From Elmis aenea (taxonomy: Eukaryota > Arthropoda > Insecta > Coleoptera > Elmidae), in NCBI GenBank assembly GCA_947652605.1, contig OX393579.1, forward strand, positions 45,080,970 to 45,144,969: 64,000 nt of DNA, read 5' to 3'. Numbering within the stretch: the first letter of the stretch is position 1; each line of letters starts with the position of its first letter. Of the stretch, positions 21,337 through 33,025 are shown piece after piece. The notes below the pieces were generated by a model that had not been told where the DNA came from, searched no databases, and saw only the letters and a list, made by a program, of their open reading frames with translations. The translations under genes were made by a program, and so were the position numbers.

Positions 21337-23224
21337 TATAGGGTGCACCACGACCCTGAGATTCTTCGATAGCTCCTTTGAAATGAAAATATCAAAAAAA
21401 TTTTAATACAAATATTGTGCGAACCTATTTTCTACATAACCTAAAATTATTTTCGTTTGACCGGAACATAAAAAAATGTAATTTTTTTAAATAGAACACC
21501 CTGTATATTTTTACATTTTTGGATTACTCTTAAAATTTACTTTAAAAAATGTATAAGGTTATACGGGTCTTAAGTCAGCCGTTTTCGTAAAATTTACATT
21601 TTTATGAAATTTTTTAGCAATACAGCATTTTCAATTTTTTTTAACATTAAAGTTATTTAAAAAAGCGGTAAAATTTCGTTTAAAATAAATTGAGATTGAC
21701 AATAAATAGATCATTTAACACTTTGCGCTAGCTACATTTAAAAAATATTATACAGGGTGTTTTTTACGCTTGGTCAAACTTGTGAAACTTTAAACATCGA
21801 TAAGTCATTTTTCTGAAATGCAACACCCTGTATATTTTTACATTTTCTTGTAGAGAATTTAATTGTCTTTCGAAATTATTAAGCATGTCCTATACCTAAA
21901 GTTAATATTTTTCGAGCTATCTCGATTTTTATTAGTATTACTAAGGCAATTAAAATATTTTAAAGTCGGCCATGGACGTGTCGTAATTTTTTAAAGAATT
22001 TTTAAACAAAAGAATAAAAAGAGCTGCAACTTTAATTTTAGACTAATTATGTATCCCTTTTTCCCGAAATTTATCGTATAAATTGTTCAAGGTTATTTCC
22101 TTGTTCTACGCACAGCCGTAGACCTTGTCTGAAAGACTCTAGCTCCCTTCATAACATTTCGGGGGTTATACCGTCAAAAACAACACGAATCCTGTTCTGC
22201 ACATTTTCAGCAGTTGTTGGGGGGTCTTGATTTTAAGGGTTTTATGGGTCCCCACAAAAATAAATTTATAGGGATAACATCAGGTGACCCACGTGGCCAG
22301 GATATTGGTCTACCTCGCCCTATCCATCTATTAGGATATTATGTGTTGGGAAACTGCATTACTTGCTGTGTTGCTTTTAATGGTATAACCCCCGAAATGT
22401 TATCAAGAGTGCTAGAGTCTTTGAGAACATCTACGGCTGTGCGTAGAACATGAACAAGGATATAATTTTGAACAATTTATACGATAAATTTCGGGAAAAA
22501 GGGGTACATTATTGGACTAAAATTAAAGTTGCAGCTCTTTTTATTCTTTTGTTTAAAAATTCTTTGAAAAATTACGACTTACGTCCATGGCCGACTTTAA
22601 AATATTTTAATTGCCTTAGTAATACTAATAAAAATCGAGATAGCTCAAAAAATATTAACTTTAGGTATAGGACATGCTTAATAATTTCGAAAGACAATTA
22701 AATTCTCTACAAGAAAATGTAAAAATATACAGGGTGTTGCATTTAAGAAAAATGACTTATCGATGTTTAAAATTTCACAAGTTTGACCAAGCGTAAAAAA
22801 CACCCTGTATAATATTTTTTAAATGTAGCTAGCGCAAAGTGTTAAATGATCTATTGTCAATCTCAATTTTAAACGAAATGTTACCGCTTTTTTAAATAAC
22901 TTTAATGTTTGAGTGCTGTATTGCTAAAAAATTTCATAAAAATGTAAATTTTACGAAAACGGTTGACTTAAGACCCGTATAACCTTATACATTTTTTAAA
23001 GTAAATTTTAAGAGGAATCTAAAAATGTAAAAATATACAGGGTGTTCTATTTAAAAAAATTAAATTTTTATATGTGCCGGTTAAACGAAACACCCTGTAT
23101 ATTTGAAAATAATTTTAGGTTATGTAGAAAATAGGTTCGCACAATATTTGTATTTAAACATTTTTTGATATTTTTATTAATAAAGGAGCTATCGCAGAAT
23201 CTCAGGGTCGTGGTGCACCCTGTA
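21337..23224. mobile_element. Palindromic mariner-derived element, 1.9 kb
   Basis: The left end is TATAGGGTGCACCACGACCC and the right end, from the other strand, TACAGGGTGCACCACGACCC. The arms extend about 850 bp each (to about 22190 and from 22375), with internal CACCCTGTATA and TACAGGGTG motifs as in 16330-18151. The loop contains transposase remains (22080-22378), and the innermost part of both arms codes for the transposase C terminus. This ties the palindromes to a Tc1/mariner-type source. Confidence 0.85.
22080..22378 (-). pseudogene. Mariner-like transposase C-terminal remnant
   Basis: On the minus strand the frame reads PNRWIGRGRPISWPRGSPDV then IPINLFLWGPIKPLKS, the final catalytic block (RWIGRGGPI-WP-RSPDLTPLD-FLWG-IK) with the third aspartate in GSPD. 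After a frameshift it continues TAENVQNRIRVVFDGITPEM, a stop, then RELESFRQGLRLCVEQ. The last part is duplicated in inverted orientation at 22376-22470 (FNGITPEMLSRVLESL on the plus strand). No intact protein is possible. Confidence 0.85.
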
Positions 23225-24137
23225 TACAGGGTGTCCCAAATTCGAGTAAATGCATGGAGATCTCGCTTATCTTAAGAGCTACGAGGTCGGTTAAATTAGG
23301 GCAAAGTTGCGAAATTAGATGCTCATTAATAATCCAAAGAGAAATTGGAAATATCTCAAACGGTATCCGAGAAAATTAGGAAAAACTGGAAAATACGATT
23401 TTTGAAAATCGTCTATAACTCCTTTGGAGTATGAAATATTTTAAATGTGTAAAGACATTGCCCAAGCAACTTTTCAAGTCGAATCGAATAGTGGTCACAA
23501 ATTTTTTCTAGATTGATTCGTTTTTGTTTTATGACAACCAACTTTATTTTTTCTTATAGGCGCAATTTTTGCTATTTACATAATCAAATAGCATTTATTT
23601 TTCTGAATCCATTGATGTATCACACATGGTATTTTACTTTTTCTTTCATTGTCAAATTTCAAAAAATACGTTTTAAACAATAGCCAGTATAAATCAGGTT
23701 GGCCGGTCATTGTAGTTTATGTTGTTTTCATGACAACCGATCAACAAACTAAAAGTTTTGAAGGCCTGTTAGTCGTAAAAATGAACTTTAATAACGAAGA
23801 AAAACGCGATATGCTGCCCATAAGAAAAAACAAAGTTGGTTGTCTAAAACAAAAACGAATCGACCTAGGAAAAATTTGTGACCACTATCCGATTCGGCTT
23901 AAAAAGTTGCTTACACATTTAAAATATTTCAAACTCCAAAGGAGTTATAAACGATTTTCAAAAATGGACTTTCCAGTTTTTCCTAATTTTCTCGGATACC
24001 GTTTGAGATATTTCCAATTTTTCTTTAGATTATCAATAAGCATCGAATTTAGCAACTTTGCCCTAATTTAACCGACCTCGTAGCTCTTAAGATAAGCGAG
24101 ATCCCCATGCATTTACTCGAATTTGGGACACCCTGTA
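23225..24137. mobile_element. Palindromic TACAGGGTGTCCC element
   Basis: It begins at the base after the previous element: the junction reads CACCCTGTATACAGGGTG. Ends are TACAGGGTGTCCCAAATTCG on both strands. Arms of about 330 bp (to about 23575 and from 23815) enclose a loop of 240 bp. The loop includes 23781-23820, which reads MNFNNEEKRDMLP, the start expected of a DUF4817-type mariner transposase (F-NEEK-DM). The 140-codon open frame at 23649-24071 is mostly arm sequence and not a gene. Confidence 0.82.
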
Positions 24138-24269
24138 TATATGTATTTAAATTTAATTTTTTAATTTTTATGATTTGTTTATACAAGTACTTTCACACAT
24201 AAAAATTGAATTCTTCTTCTATCGCTTGCAAACCTATTGATGACATTTTTGATAAATTTATTTTGCATG

Positions 24270-25488
24270 TACAGGGTGAACCAAATTCGAATGTTTTACG
24301 GGGTATCTCGGTTACCGTAATAGATACCGAAAATCTGATTTCGGTCTCTTGGGCTATTTTTTTGAGAAAATAACGCCTATACAATCAGATTTTTTCTATC
24401 GGATTTCATTTTGGCACTACAGACGAAAAATGAAATTTCATCATTTTTGAAAATCTGCTGTAACTTCTTTATTTATTAAATTAGAACAAAATGTTATTAA
24501 GGTTTTTTATACAGATTTTTATGCTTAATTTAAAAACAACAGTACATTTTTTCATAGCTACCTTGACATTCGAGAGATGGAGTAAACTTACGTTTTTTTA
24601 AATAGAAACCCTAGTTGTCCATGACTTTATATAAAAGAGTATTTTTTTAGCTTTTCAAAAATATATAGTTATATATATTTTTTTGCAAAAATTAGCGAAG
24701 ATATGGCCAATTTTGTAAAAATTCGACCATCAAAGTTTGCCATGATTTCGTAAACAAGTGATGTTTGCAATTATTAAACAACTAAACGTCATTGCCAAGT
24801 AAATTCTGGAACAGCCGCTACGTTTTTATCACTTACAAAGTAATATTGTAACATATTAAACTTTTCAAATAGTTCAAATTTAGCCATGTTTACAATACCA
24901 CAATAAACAGTTATAAAATACAAAATAATACAGGGATTTGCTTTACAGTTGAAAAATTTACATCGAAATGACGTTTAGTTGTTTAATAATTGCAAACATT
25001 ACTTGTTTACGAAATCGTGGCAAACTTTGATGGTCGAATTTTTACAAAATTGGCCATATCTTGGCTATTTTTTGCGAAAAATATATAAAACTATATATTT
25101 TTGAAAAGCTAAAAAAATACTCTTTCACATAAAGTCATTGTCAACTAGGGTTTTCATTTAAAAAAATGTAAGTTTACTCCATATCTCGAAAGTCAAGGTA
25201 GCTATGAAAAAATTACTTTTGTTTTTAAATTAAGCATAAAAATCTGTATAAAAAACCTCAATAACATTTTGTTCTAATTTAATAAATAAAGAAGTTACAG
25301 CAGATTTTCAAAAATGATGAAATTTAATTTTTCGTCTGTAGTGCCAAAATGGAATCCGATAGAAAAAATCTGATTGTATAGGCGTTATTTTCTCAAAAAA
25401 ATAGCCCAAGAGACCGAAATCAGATTTTCGGTATCTATAACGGTAACCGAGATACCACGTAAAACATTCGAATTTGGTCCACCCTGTA
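24270..25488. mobile_element. Palindromic TACAGGGTG(A/G)ACC element
   Basis: Ends are TACAGGGTGAACCAAATTCG and, from the right, TACAGGGTGGACCAAATTCG. Arms of about 530 bp (24270-24800 and 24965-25488) are close to identical and enclose a 165-bp loop. A truncated relative lies at 51984-52597. No coding sequence; open frames such as 25308-25574 on the minus strand are arm artefacts. Confidence 0.85.
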
Positions 25489-26489
25489 CTTGTGACTTGT
25501 GAGATAAAATTGCACGAAACAAGACTTTTAATGGCATATGTCTCGAATACAAAACCGCTTTTAAGCATCCACACTAATTTAAGTAAAGTTGTATAATAAA
25601 TTAGTCAGATTAGATTACGAAGTGAGCAAGGAGAAGTTGTCAGTGCAGACAACATTGTTAGGTACTCATAAAAATAACGAGATTACATTTACTTTATATT
25701 GTGTACAACAAATTTCTGTCTAGGGGGTAACGGTTTGTATGTAATTTCTAACAAGATGAGAATAATAAAATCTCTCCATAGCAAAGCCGCTTACTTTGAG
25801 ACCATTACATTAAGAAGCTTATTTTAATTATTATAATATTAAGAAAGTTTTAAAAAGTCGATACCGGTTCTAGATTCTTAATCTTCGCAGGCTTAAAATA
25901 TTGAAACAGCTTAATTAGATTTCCTTTTTAATTTTGCATCCAAATTTTTAAAGCTTTCACTGAGTTAATGAAGATTTTCCTTAATTAACTCGTTATTATA
26001 CAGGGGTCGTTATAAACTTTCAGTTTACTGGCAAAGTGGTGGATTCATCTTATCAACTTGCATCAAACTTTAAATAGAGCAGATTTAGCAAGCTCTCGAA
26101 ACTTTACAAGATGTGTTGTAAGAGAAGTGAGTATTTCTGCATGCTCTTTACTAATCCTTACAAAATTGTCTGTTATTTCCCGTAAGCAACAGACTTTACA
26201 TTCATTAAACTATAGGAACTATTTAATGCATTCTTGCCGACTAAAAGCACTTAAACTTCTTGTCTGTATACAGGATGTTCCAGCACTGTTAATAGATTGA
26301 TTACCTGGTTCATATTCTAGCAAATGACTTATACAGTGCGTTCACAATGAAAGGAATAAATTCATTTAAACAATAGCTATTAGTTTGAGAAAAAAACGCT
26401 CGGACCCGTCGATTTTTGTTTTTAAATTGACATTTTTTAACGCATGTGCCAACCCGATATCACTTCCGGTTTACCCGGAAGTGACATTA
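25489..26489. other. Unassigned stretch with possible TIR relics
   Basis: TACAGGGGTCGTTATAAACT at 25998 and TATACAGGATGTTCC at 26268 resemble left ends of TACAGGGTG elements, but no partner or transposase is seen. The open frame 26058-26300 lies between them without recognisable motifs. Confidence 0.35.
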
Positions 26490-26745
26490 ACTTTGTTATT
26501 TTAAATACAACACCCTGTATATTTTCACATTTTTGGATTCCCCTTTAAGTGTTCTTTATAAAATGTACAAGGTCATGTTGTCCTTAAATTAACCGTTTTC
26601 GTGTAATTTATATTTCCGTAAAAATTTTGGGCCGTGCATCACTTTTGAAAATTTGCGATATTTTAAAATTTTGACAAGTAAGCCTTAATTCCTTTTGAAG
26701 TTCGATAAATAATATCTTAGTAAACTCTTTTCATTCGTTAATCTG
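26490..26745. repeat. Fragment of a TACAGGGTG palindrome arm
   Basis: ACAACACCCTGTATATTTTC at 26507 followed by ACATTTTTGGATTCCCCTTT and AACCGTTTTCGTG matches the internal order of the arms at 16510-16640 and 21495-21620. Only one arm is present. Confidence 0.6.
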
Positions 26746-27676
26746 TTTTTTGTTACATGAAAGTTAGCTTCTTAATTATATGTAATTGTTGGGTTAAGGT
26801 TTAAACTGTAATATGTACACGTAATAGTTTAACTTGTAGTATAATTTGAACTAATTAAGTCACAAATCACAGTCAACAATTAGTTCTATTATAGTTTGAC
26901 TATTTGTTATCAGGCTCGGCATTAGTTATCTTCTTGCAAACTCAATACCCAACTCAACAGTCTGGGATAGGTGAGATACAGACATTTCTATTGCTATGCG
27001 CGTTACAAAACCCAGTTGAAGCGTTTTGTTTGATAATTATATCAAACTTTAAAGTTGTTTAACAATGAACTTAAAATTTTATGTGGTGGATCTGAAACCT
27101 TGGATACAAAAACTAAAAGATAAATCAATAAACAATTACTTAACGCATAGCAATAGCACAGCAGGTTAGAAAAGTCTTTATTCCCTCGCGAAGTAAACTA
27201 AAAAATTAAAAAGATCAATCACTTAAATACCACCCAGAAGAATGGTAGAAGGAAGCTGAACAAGAAATAATAAGCAACAGGCAGATGACACATGTTAGCT
27301 AACCTCATGAAAAGAATATTTAAACCAAATTCAAATCAAGATAACACTGCTTTGCAAAAACTTTTAAACTTTGAAGGCAAGGAAATAACATTGGTTATAC
27401 CGATAAAAGCTGCTAGTTTTTTTTTTGGACAAAAAACCGTTATTTATTTGGCATCTTGAAAATGGACCATTACACAAATGCAACGCAATGTTTGTAATAA
27501 CAATCGTTTTGGCGCAAGATTAGGTTTTACTTCTATATTCTTCGTAAATTAGAATCATATTTAATATTTCTGCCTTTGTGTTAAGGTTCATAGTCTTTTA
27601 ATGCTAACAAAACAATAATTTTTTTAATGAAAAATAATAATTACACAGATTATAAACTCAATTATTTATATTTGTA
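26746..27676. other. Unassigned A+T-rich stretch
   Basis: No gene, RNA or repeat structure recognised. Confidence 0.35.
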
Positions 27677-28102
27677 AGTGTGCGTTCACAATGAACAAAG
27701 TAGATAGTAGATAGTAGTTAGTGCGTAATACGTAAAAAGTACATAATGAAATGTTTACTTGGATACGGGTATTAACCGACTTGTTTGTAGCATAGCACAT
27801 AACCTCAATTTAAACGCGGAAGGTTGTTTATCTCGACACTTCTTTTATTCTACGTATTTATTTCTACATGATGATTTTTGGAGGATTATAACGGTAATAA
27901 GTAGTATTAAACATCGTTTGACATTGTAGTTTTAATTAATTTGAAACATTAAAAACATAGATACTTCACTTTAGTTACCATAGTTACTTCGTAAATCGTA
28001 CGTCCATTATGAACACTTGCATTTGATTCTATACATTTCAACTTTAGCTACTGACTACTACCTACTATCTACTATTTACTACGTCCATTTAGAACGCGGA
28101 CT
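27677..28102 (-). mobile_element. Second copy of the satellite MITE, array not expanded
   Basis: Reverse-oriented relative of 1084-2308: AGTGTGCGTTCACAATGAAC at the left and AGTCCGCGTTCTAAATGGAC from the right, with shared internal blocks such as ATACGTAAAAAGTACATAATG, AACCGACTTGTTTGTAGCA and ATCATGTAGAAATAAATACG (some read from the other strand). Where copy 1 has about 57 units of the 14-mer, this copy has only TAGATAGTAGATAGTAG. TA borders the left end; the right border is slightly eroded. Confidence 0.8.
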
Positions 28103-28393
28103 AATAACAACTATATTGCTAATACTTGCAATTTTTAGTAACATATGATACGGTATATATATACATCCTCTCTTTCTAATCCGGCGATTGGACCATGGAA
28201 AGCTAATATATATTGGATTGGACAACGTGAAAAGTGCGTGTAATGGTAGACGCGGCTAAATGTCATGCTACGATGCCCTACGAAAGTAGCCGAAGGGCCA
28301 TGGTAGTTTACATTAGATGCGATAGAGGATGCAGTTAGAATATAATCATCTGGTGGTTTTCGCGGTTTTTTCTCTTGCTCCCTGTTCTTCAAA

Positions 28394-28657
28394 ATGAACG
28401 TTTGTAGCTTATGCAATATAACATTCTCATGTTATGGAAACTTAAATAGACATATGAAAAATCTTCACAAAACAAGAAATTGTGCAACAAAGACAAATAT
28501 AACAGAAAATCCTGAGGAAAATTTCGTTTGTAAATGTTTAAGTGGCTGTAAAGTGTCTTTCAGAAACACCAAATTATTACTGGAACATCTTCAAATCAAA
28601 CACAAGATAGTTGTACCACCGCAGAAAAATCTCGAATTTTCAACTTATGAAGGTTAA
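28394..28657 (+). pseudogene. C2H2 zinc-finger N-terminal region of a MULE-type protein
   Basis: The frame starts MNVCSLCNITFSCYGNLNRH and continues MKNLH, a C2H2 finger (C4, C7, H20, H25). A second finger-like block follows, FVCKCLSGCKVSFRNTKLLL then EHLQIKH. It ends with LEFSTYEG and a stop. From memory of the family, insect MULE proteins with an N-terminal C2H2 region continue from an F-S-Y-E motif into the catalytic part, which is missing here. The next frame (28611-29186) overlaps by 47 bases in another phase, so one indel near the A run at 28623-28628 would join them. Confidence 0.6.
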
Positions 28658-29186
28658 TAATCTGTTATTTAGTAAGCATATACATTTTGTAAACATTAAT
28701 TATTGTACTGATAACAAAGAAAATATTAGCGATCCTGGCATTACTTTTAATAATATCAATGATGAAATTCAGTTGCATTTTAAAAATTTGTCTAATAAAA
28801 ATGCAGAAGCAAACGATCTTAAAAATGCAATAACGGATGAAGCTTCTCATGTTGCTATACTAGCAAAAAATGTTGAGAACATGGACACTTTAAACATGGC
28901 ATTAAAATTTCTTAAAAATTCCACTGCTGCATTAAACATAAATAATGCTATTAACATATCCAATCTACAGACAGCCTATCCAAATCATAATAATAAGATT
29001 GAACCAGCTAACAAAAACATATTAAAACAAAAATTTTTCTCAACAAAGAAAAAACATAAAAAAACAAAAATAAATCATATTAAACCTACAAGTAGGGAAG
29101 AAGATAACATTAAAGCAAATTTAAAAAACTCTTCTTTCTTTGTTCTGACTGATGAATTTGCCGAACACAGTTATTGTATATTATAA
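28637..29186 (+). pseudogene. MULE-type protein C-terminal region
   Basis: About 180 codons in a frame shifted relative to the finger region. The middle is asparagine-rich and probably helical (LKNAITDEASHVAILAKNVE, then MALKFLKNSTAALN). The end is strongly basic: KQKFFSTKKKHKKTKINHIK then PTSREEDNIK. I recall FFSTKKKRK-type endings from MULE transposases of this kind, but the match is from memory. The catalytic core (WIMDGTF-like and C-x2-H blocks) does not occur, so no transposition activity is expected. Confidence 0.55.
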
Positions 29187-29512
29187 TTTTTGTTCATATA
29201 TTTATTAAATAACATTTAAGTTGTTTTATGTATTATCCTTTTATTTATATTATTATACTTTGTTAATAATCCAAAAATGAATTTTTTTTCTTTGAGGATA
29301 CTTTATATATATGTATAGTTTAATATAGGATACAAATTATTTATTCAATTAAATCTCCATAGATCAGTTTCATGCGCTGATTAAATTCACTTCGGCGCAA
29401 TGAAATGGTCTTTTAATATTTAAATTTGCCGCCAGTAATGGAAGCGTCCTCTATCGAAGCTAACGCAAACCAAGGCATCGTAGCATGACATTTAGCCGCG
29501 TCTTGTAATGGT

Positions 29513-30790
29513 CACGTCATTTTTGACAGTCTAAAAGTATGACATTTGACGTTGATGATCTACGATTTGTAAAAACTACAATTAATATACAAAAACTTGT
29601 TCTAGTGTTTGTAGTAATTCGCCGTGAATTGTTAAACACTGGTGTATGCACGCGTAATTTGTAAAAATTACGTTTCGTAACATAACCAACAATTTTCATG
29701 CAGGTTTTGTTAATAATACTAGTTTTATTTGATTTTATATGATGGCTGCCAACTGGCAAGGTACACATTAATAAGAGAAACACATATTTTCATTTCATTT
29801 CATCGGCTTCAGTCATTGTGTAGACATTTTTTTTACATATATGCAATTATTAAAGCGTGTTTTGTTTTGTCAAACACAAAGATTGCTAAGACTTTTGGAA
29901 AAATAATAATGAATTTTGACACTTATTTTACTCAAAAATTTAACAATGTACGTTAATTTTTTATGCATAATATGATTTAGAATAATATTATTTATCAGAT
30001 TAAGTAAAAAAGTTTATTAAAGACAATACATTTAATGTTATTTTACAGAGAACTTCTTGCGATTTACATACATATAAGGTTAGTAGGGGTTTGCTCTTAA
30101 AATAACAAAGTTATAGAGATGTGACACTCAAACCAAATCACCTGGTGTAGTTATGTTTGTGCTCTGTTTAAAATCGACTTTTGATGAAAAATCTAGTTTG
30201 ATGTTTACAGATACGTATAGGTACTATATTAAGAAGACTATTAAAAAAAAGGAAAGTTTACGATGGAAATTCATACTTGTAGAAGCTTTATAAGTAGTTA
30301 TTCCAGTTTTAAAAGTATTGGTCTCATAAACTAGAAGTCGCATATGAAACCAAAAACTGAATATTTGAATGTAATTTCGCTTCCAAACTTTTATGCAGTT
30401 TATATTCAGAGCAAATACTCAATTTCCAATGAAAACTTTCAACTAAATCTTTAAACCGGTGGTGGTTGATATGCCCAATAAAAGTATAGTTCTTTAATAG
30501 GAACATTCGTAAAGTCCTTGCTTACTTTGATTGAACAATCTTGAAGTCAGCAGGGAGCGATGAGAGGCCTAATGCCCGGCAGATGTGAATCGTGCAGGTT
30601 TCTTCAGTCTACAAGCTACTGGATCAAACAGCTGCCTCCCAAAGGTGTTCACACGTCGATAAGCAATCGTACCGACGCGACGCACTCTTAGGAGAATTTT
30701 GGAGACTATTAAATATCAGAGATTTCACGGTTGTTTGAATTCTGACTAATTTCAATCGGGGCTTGGCAATGGTGCAATTAGAAAATCATC
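29513..30790. other. Unassigned stretch
   Basis: A+T-rich. Short open frames at 29517-29783 (-), 29729-29956 (+) and 30324-30506 (-) show no family pattern. Nothing else recognised. Confidence 0.35.
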
Positions 30791-31222
30791 TGGGGGGCTA
30801 TTCTACATATAAAATATTAGATAAAATTTGAAATACCACCGAAATACCCCATTTATTATTATTTGGAAAATTTCAACCCACTAAATACCTAATATTAACA
30901 TTAGTTGCAAAGTTCCAACCCTCCAGATAAAAAAAAAACCAACAGGGGTCGCAGTTTTCAGCCCCCTGTGAAGGTGGGACATGATTGAAAATATTACTAT
31001 GGGAAACCTTTAAATAACTATAAAACATCTAGCAAACATCATTCTCCCACATTCATCCAAATTTGAAAAATAAAATAAAAACCTAATTGTTCCGCTCCCC
31101 TTTAGGGAGGTGTAACTCCGAAAGGAGACGCCTAAGGTAATAATTTTATATGAAATATCCCCTTAATTTTTGATAAGGAATCACCTCCAGAATTTTTTGC
31201 AATACTTAAGAAACGCCCTGTA
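30791..31222. repeat. Probable TIR-element remnant ending CGCCCTGTA
   Basis: The right edge, ACTTAAGAAACGCCCTGTAT at 31204, has the inverted TACAGGGCG end of the TACAGGGTG superfamily. The inside has G+C-rich blocks unusual for the neighbourhood (CAGGGGTCGCAGTTTTCAGC; CGCTCCCCTTTAGGGAGGTG). No left end was identified. Confidence 0.4.
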
Positions 31223-32524
31223 TAATAGGTAAAAGTTGAAGATATATACCTTCTCCAATTACAATAGTAGGAGGTTAAAACAAAGTGTTGTACATAAAAA
31301 CGAGAAAAAATAAAAGTTGCTGTAATAAAATAACTACGTGATAGGCTTTTTTAGGTCATATCTTAAATCAGTGCCTCAAAATTGGTTGTGAACGTCAAAA
31401 ATTATGCATGCGACAAAAAAAAATAATAATGAAGAACTGTTGCCTAGTGTAATTATCAAGATCTTACAGGTACATGTTCTGGCTCAAATTGACCTTAGAG
31501 AATAAGTCGAAAACAAATGGATTTGTTTCTTGTCCTCCTTATAAACTAAAATTAGTTAAAATTCGCATGGAAAATTTTTATTTATACGTGACCATCTTAA
31601 TTCGCGTATAGTTTACCAAGTAAATTATGTCTAGAACCCATTTGTTACGATAGTAATATCTTATTCCAATCTAGGAGCTTTGCTGAAATACGCGAATTAG
31701 TTACGATACAAACTCTACGCCAACTTTGATCGTTATATCATTTTGTAGCGTTTAGGTAATACACAGTTCTGTTTCTAGTTGCACTCCTAAATCACAGTGT
31801 CTCCAGTTTATTATAAACGGCTTTGAATAATTCATCGGAGAACAACTTCATCTTTATGGTTAGAATATTAACAACCCCTTCCAGGGTTAAAACTTATTTC
31901 CATGATAATATGACGGCTTATTTTACAAACTATTTAAACATAAATTGTTTGTACGATACTAAGTTATAAATGCGATTTCTTAAAGCAGCGTGGAATAGAA
32001 TTCATTTAAGAGTTTATTACTTCAACGCAAGTTAATTAAAATGACGTCCCCGATATTCTCAAAATTAATGTTTTAGCTGGTAATCTTTTACTGTTTAAGA
32101 TTATTCTTGAAGGACTTTTGAATTTTATTAGAAATAGTTATAATTTTGTAATTTAAACTAAAAATTTAATACGGCTTTAATAATGTCGTTATTTACAAAA
32201 CTCTCTTCTGTAGATTTAAATATTTGATTTACAGATTGTTTTTACTTCTAACTTCTAATGAAAATGCAACTTAATCTTACAAATTTAATAAATCCCTTAA
32301 GAATAAAACATTTACTAAATTTCAAAAGTCATATTTTGCATCGTTTTCCGTACTAAGGCACATGACCCACATTTTGAACAATAGTATTTAAATCAATGAC
32401 CTTTAGTCGTTTCATTATTCTTCCCATAGAACATTTGTCCCTTTGCAGGCAAAAAAACATTTGTCGTCCCAAATGATCACACCCTACTTGGAATTGTAGT
32501 TCGTGTAAAAAACATCATCCATCT
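31223..32524. other. Unassigned A+T-rich stretch
   Basis: No coding region, RNA gene or repeat structure recognised. Confidence 0.35.
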
Positions 32525-33025
32525 TGCAGGATACTCATATCATATTTATCTAACGGACACTTTTTAGTCAAACACGGTGAAATTCATACAAGTCTTGCTC
32601 CAATTCTATCTGGTGTTCCACAAGGAAGCGTTCTTGGTCCAGCCCTATATTTACTGTACACTTCTGACTTGCCTATAACCAACAATACAGAAATTGCTAC
32701 CTTCGCAGATGACACTGCTATAATGGCGTCACACAGTGACCCAAAATTGGCATCTCACTTCCCCCAGATCATCTTAACAAAATAGAAAAGTCGCTTAAGC
32801 TATGGCGCATCAAAGCCAATAATACAAAGTCTGTACACATCACCTTTGCCCTCAAGAAGCAGATATGTCCCAGGGTGACTCTAAACGGTAATACGCTCCC
32901 ACAAAAAGATGAAGTGAATTATCTGGGAATCCACCTAGATAAAAGACTTACTTGGGCCAAACATATCTGGCTTAAACGACTCCAACTTGGACACACCTAC
33001 CGAAAGATGTACTGGCTGATGAGCC
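32525..33025 (+). pseudogene. Jockey-like LINE reverse transcriptase fragment
   Basis: The first frame reads ILISYLSNGHFLVKHG, then SGVPQGSVLGPALYLLYTSD and TFADDTAIMASHSDPK: the reverse transcriptase palm with the GVPQGSVLGP block and the catalytic FADD box. A frameshift near 32766 follows, then a frame with NTKSVHITFA and a last block YLGIHLDKRLTWAKHIWLKR and KMYWLM. Both the endonuclease and the C terminus are missing. The layout matches the Jockey-like copies at 56245 and 57476. Confidence 0.85.

Larger units (their letters stand above)
28248..29503 (+). mobile_element. Internally deleted Mutator-like element (MULE)
   Basis: Perfect 30-bp inverted termini (28248-28277 and 29474-29503, starting AGACGCGGCTAAATGTCATG) are flanked by a perfect 9-bp duplication TGTAATGGT (28239-28247 and 29504-29512). 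A 9-bp duplication is the standard MULE signature. A further block, GATAGAGGA(T/C)GC, is inverted about 50-70 bp inside each end. The interior codes for a C2H2 finger region and a basic C-terminal region but lacks the MULE catalytic core, so this looks like a deletion derivative. The TIR differs from that of the MULE at 37984. Confidence 0.85.

Noticed and set aside
23649..24071. 140-codon open frame treated as a complete gene
   Set aside because: Most of it is the right arm of a palindrome; only the short MNFNNEEKRDMLP start looks like true coding sequence.
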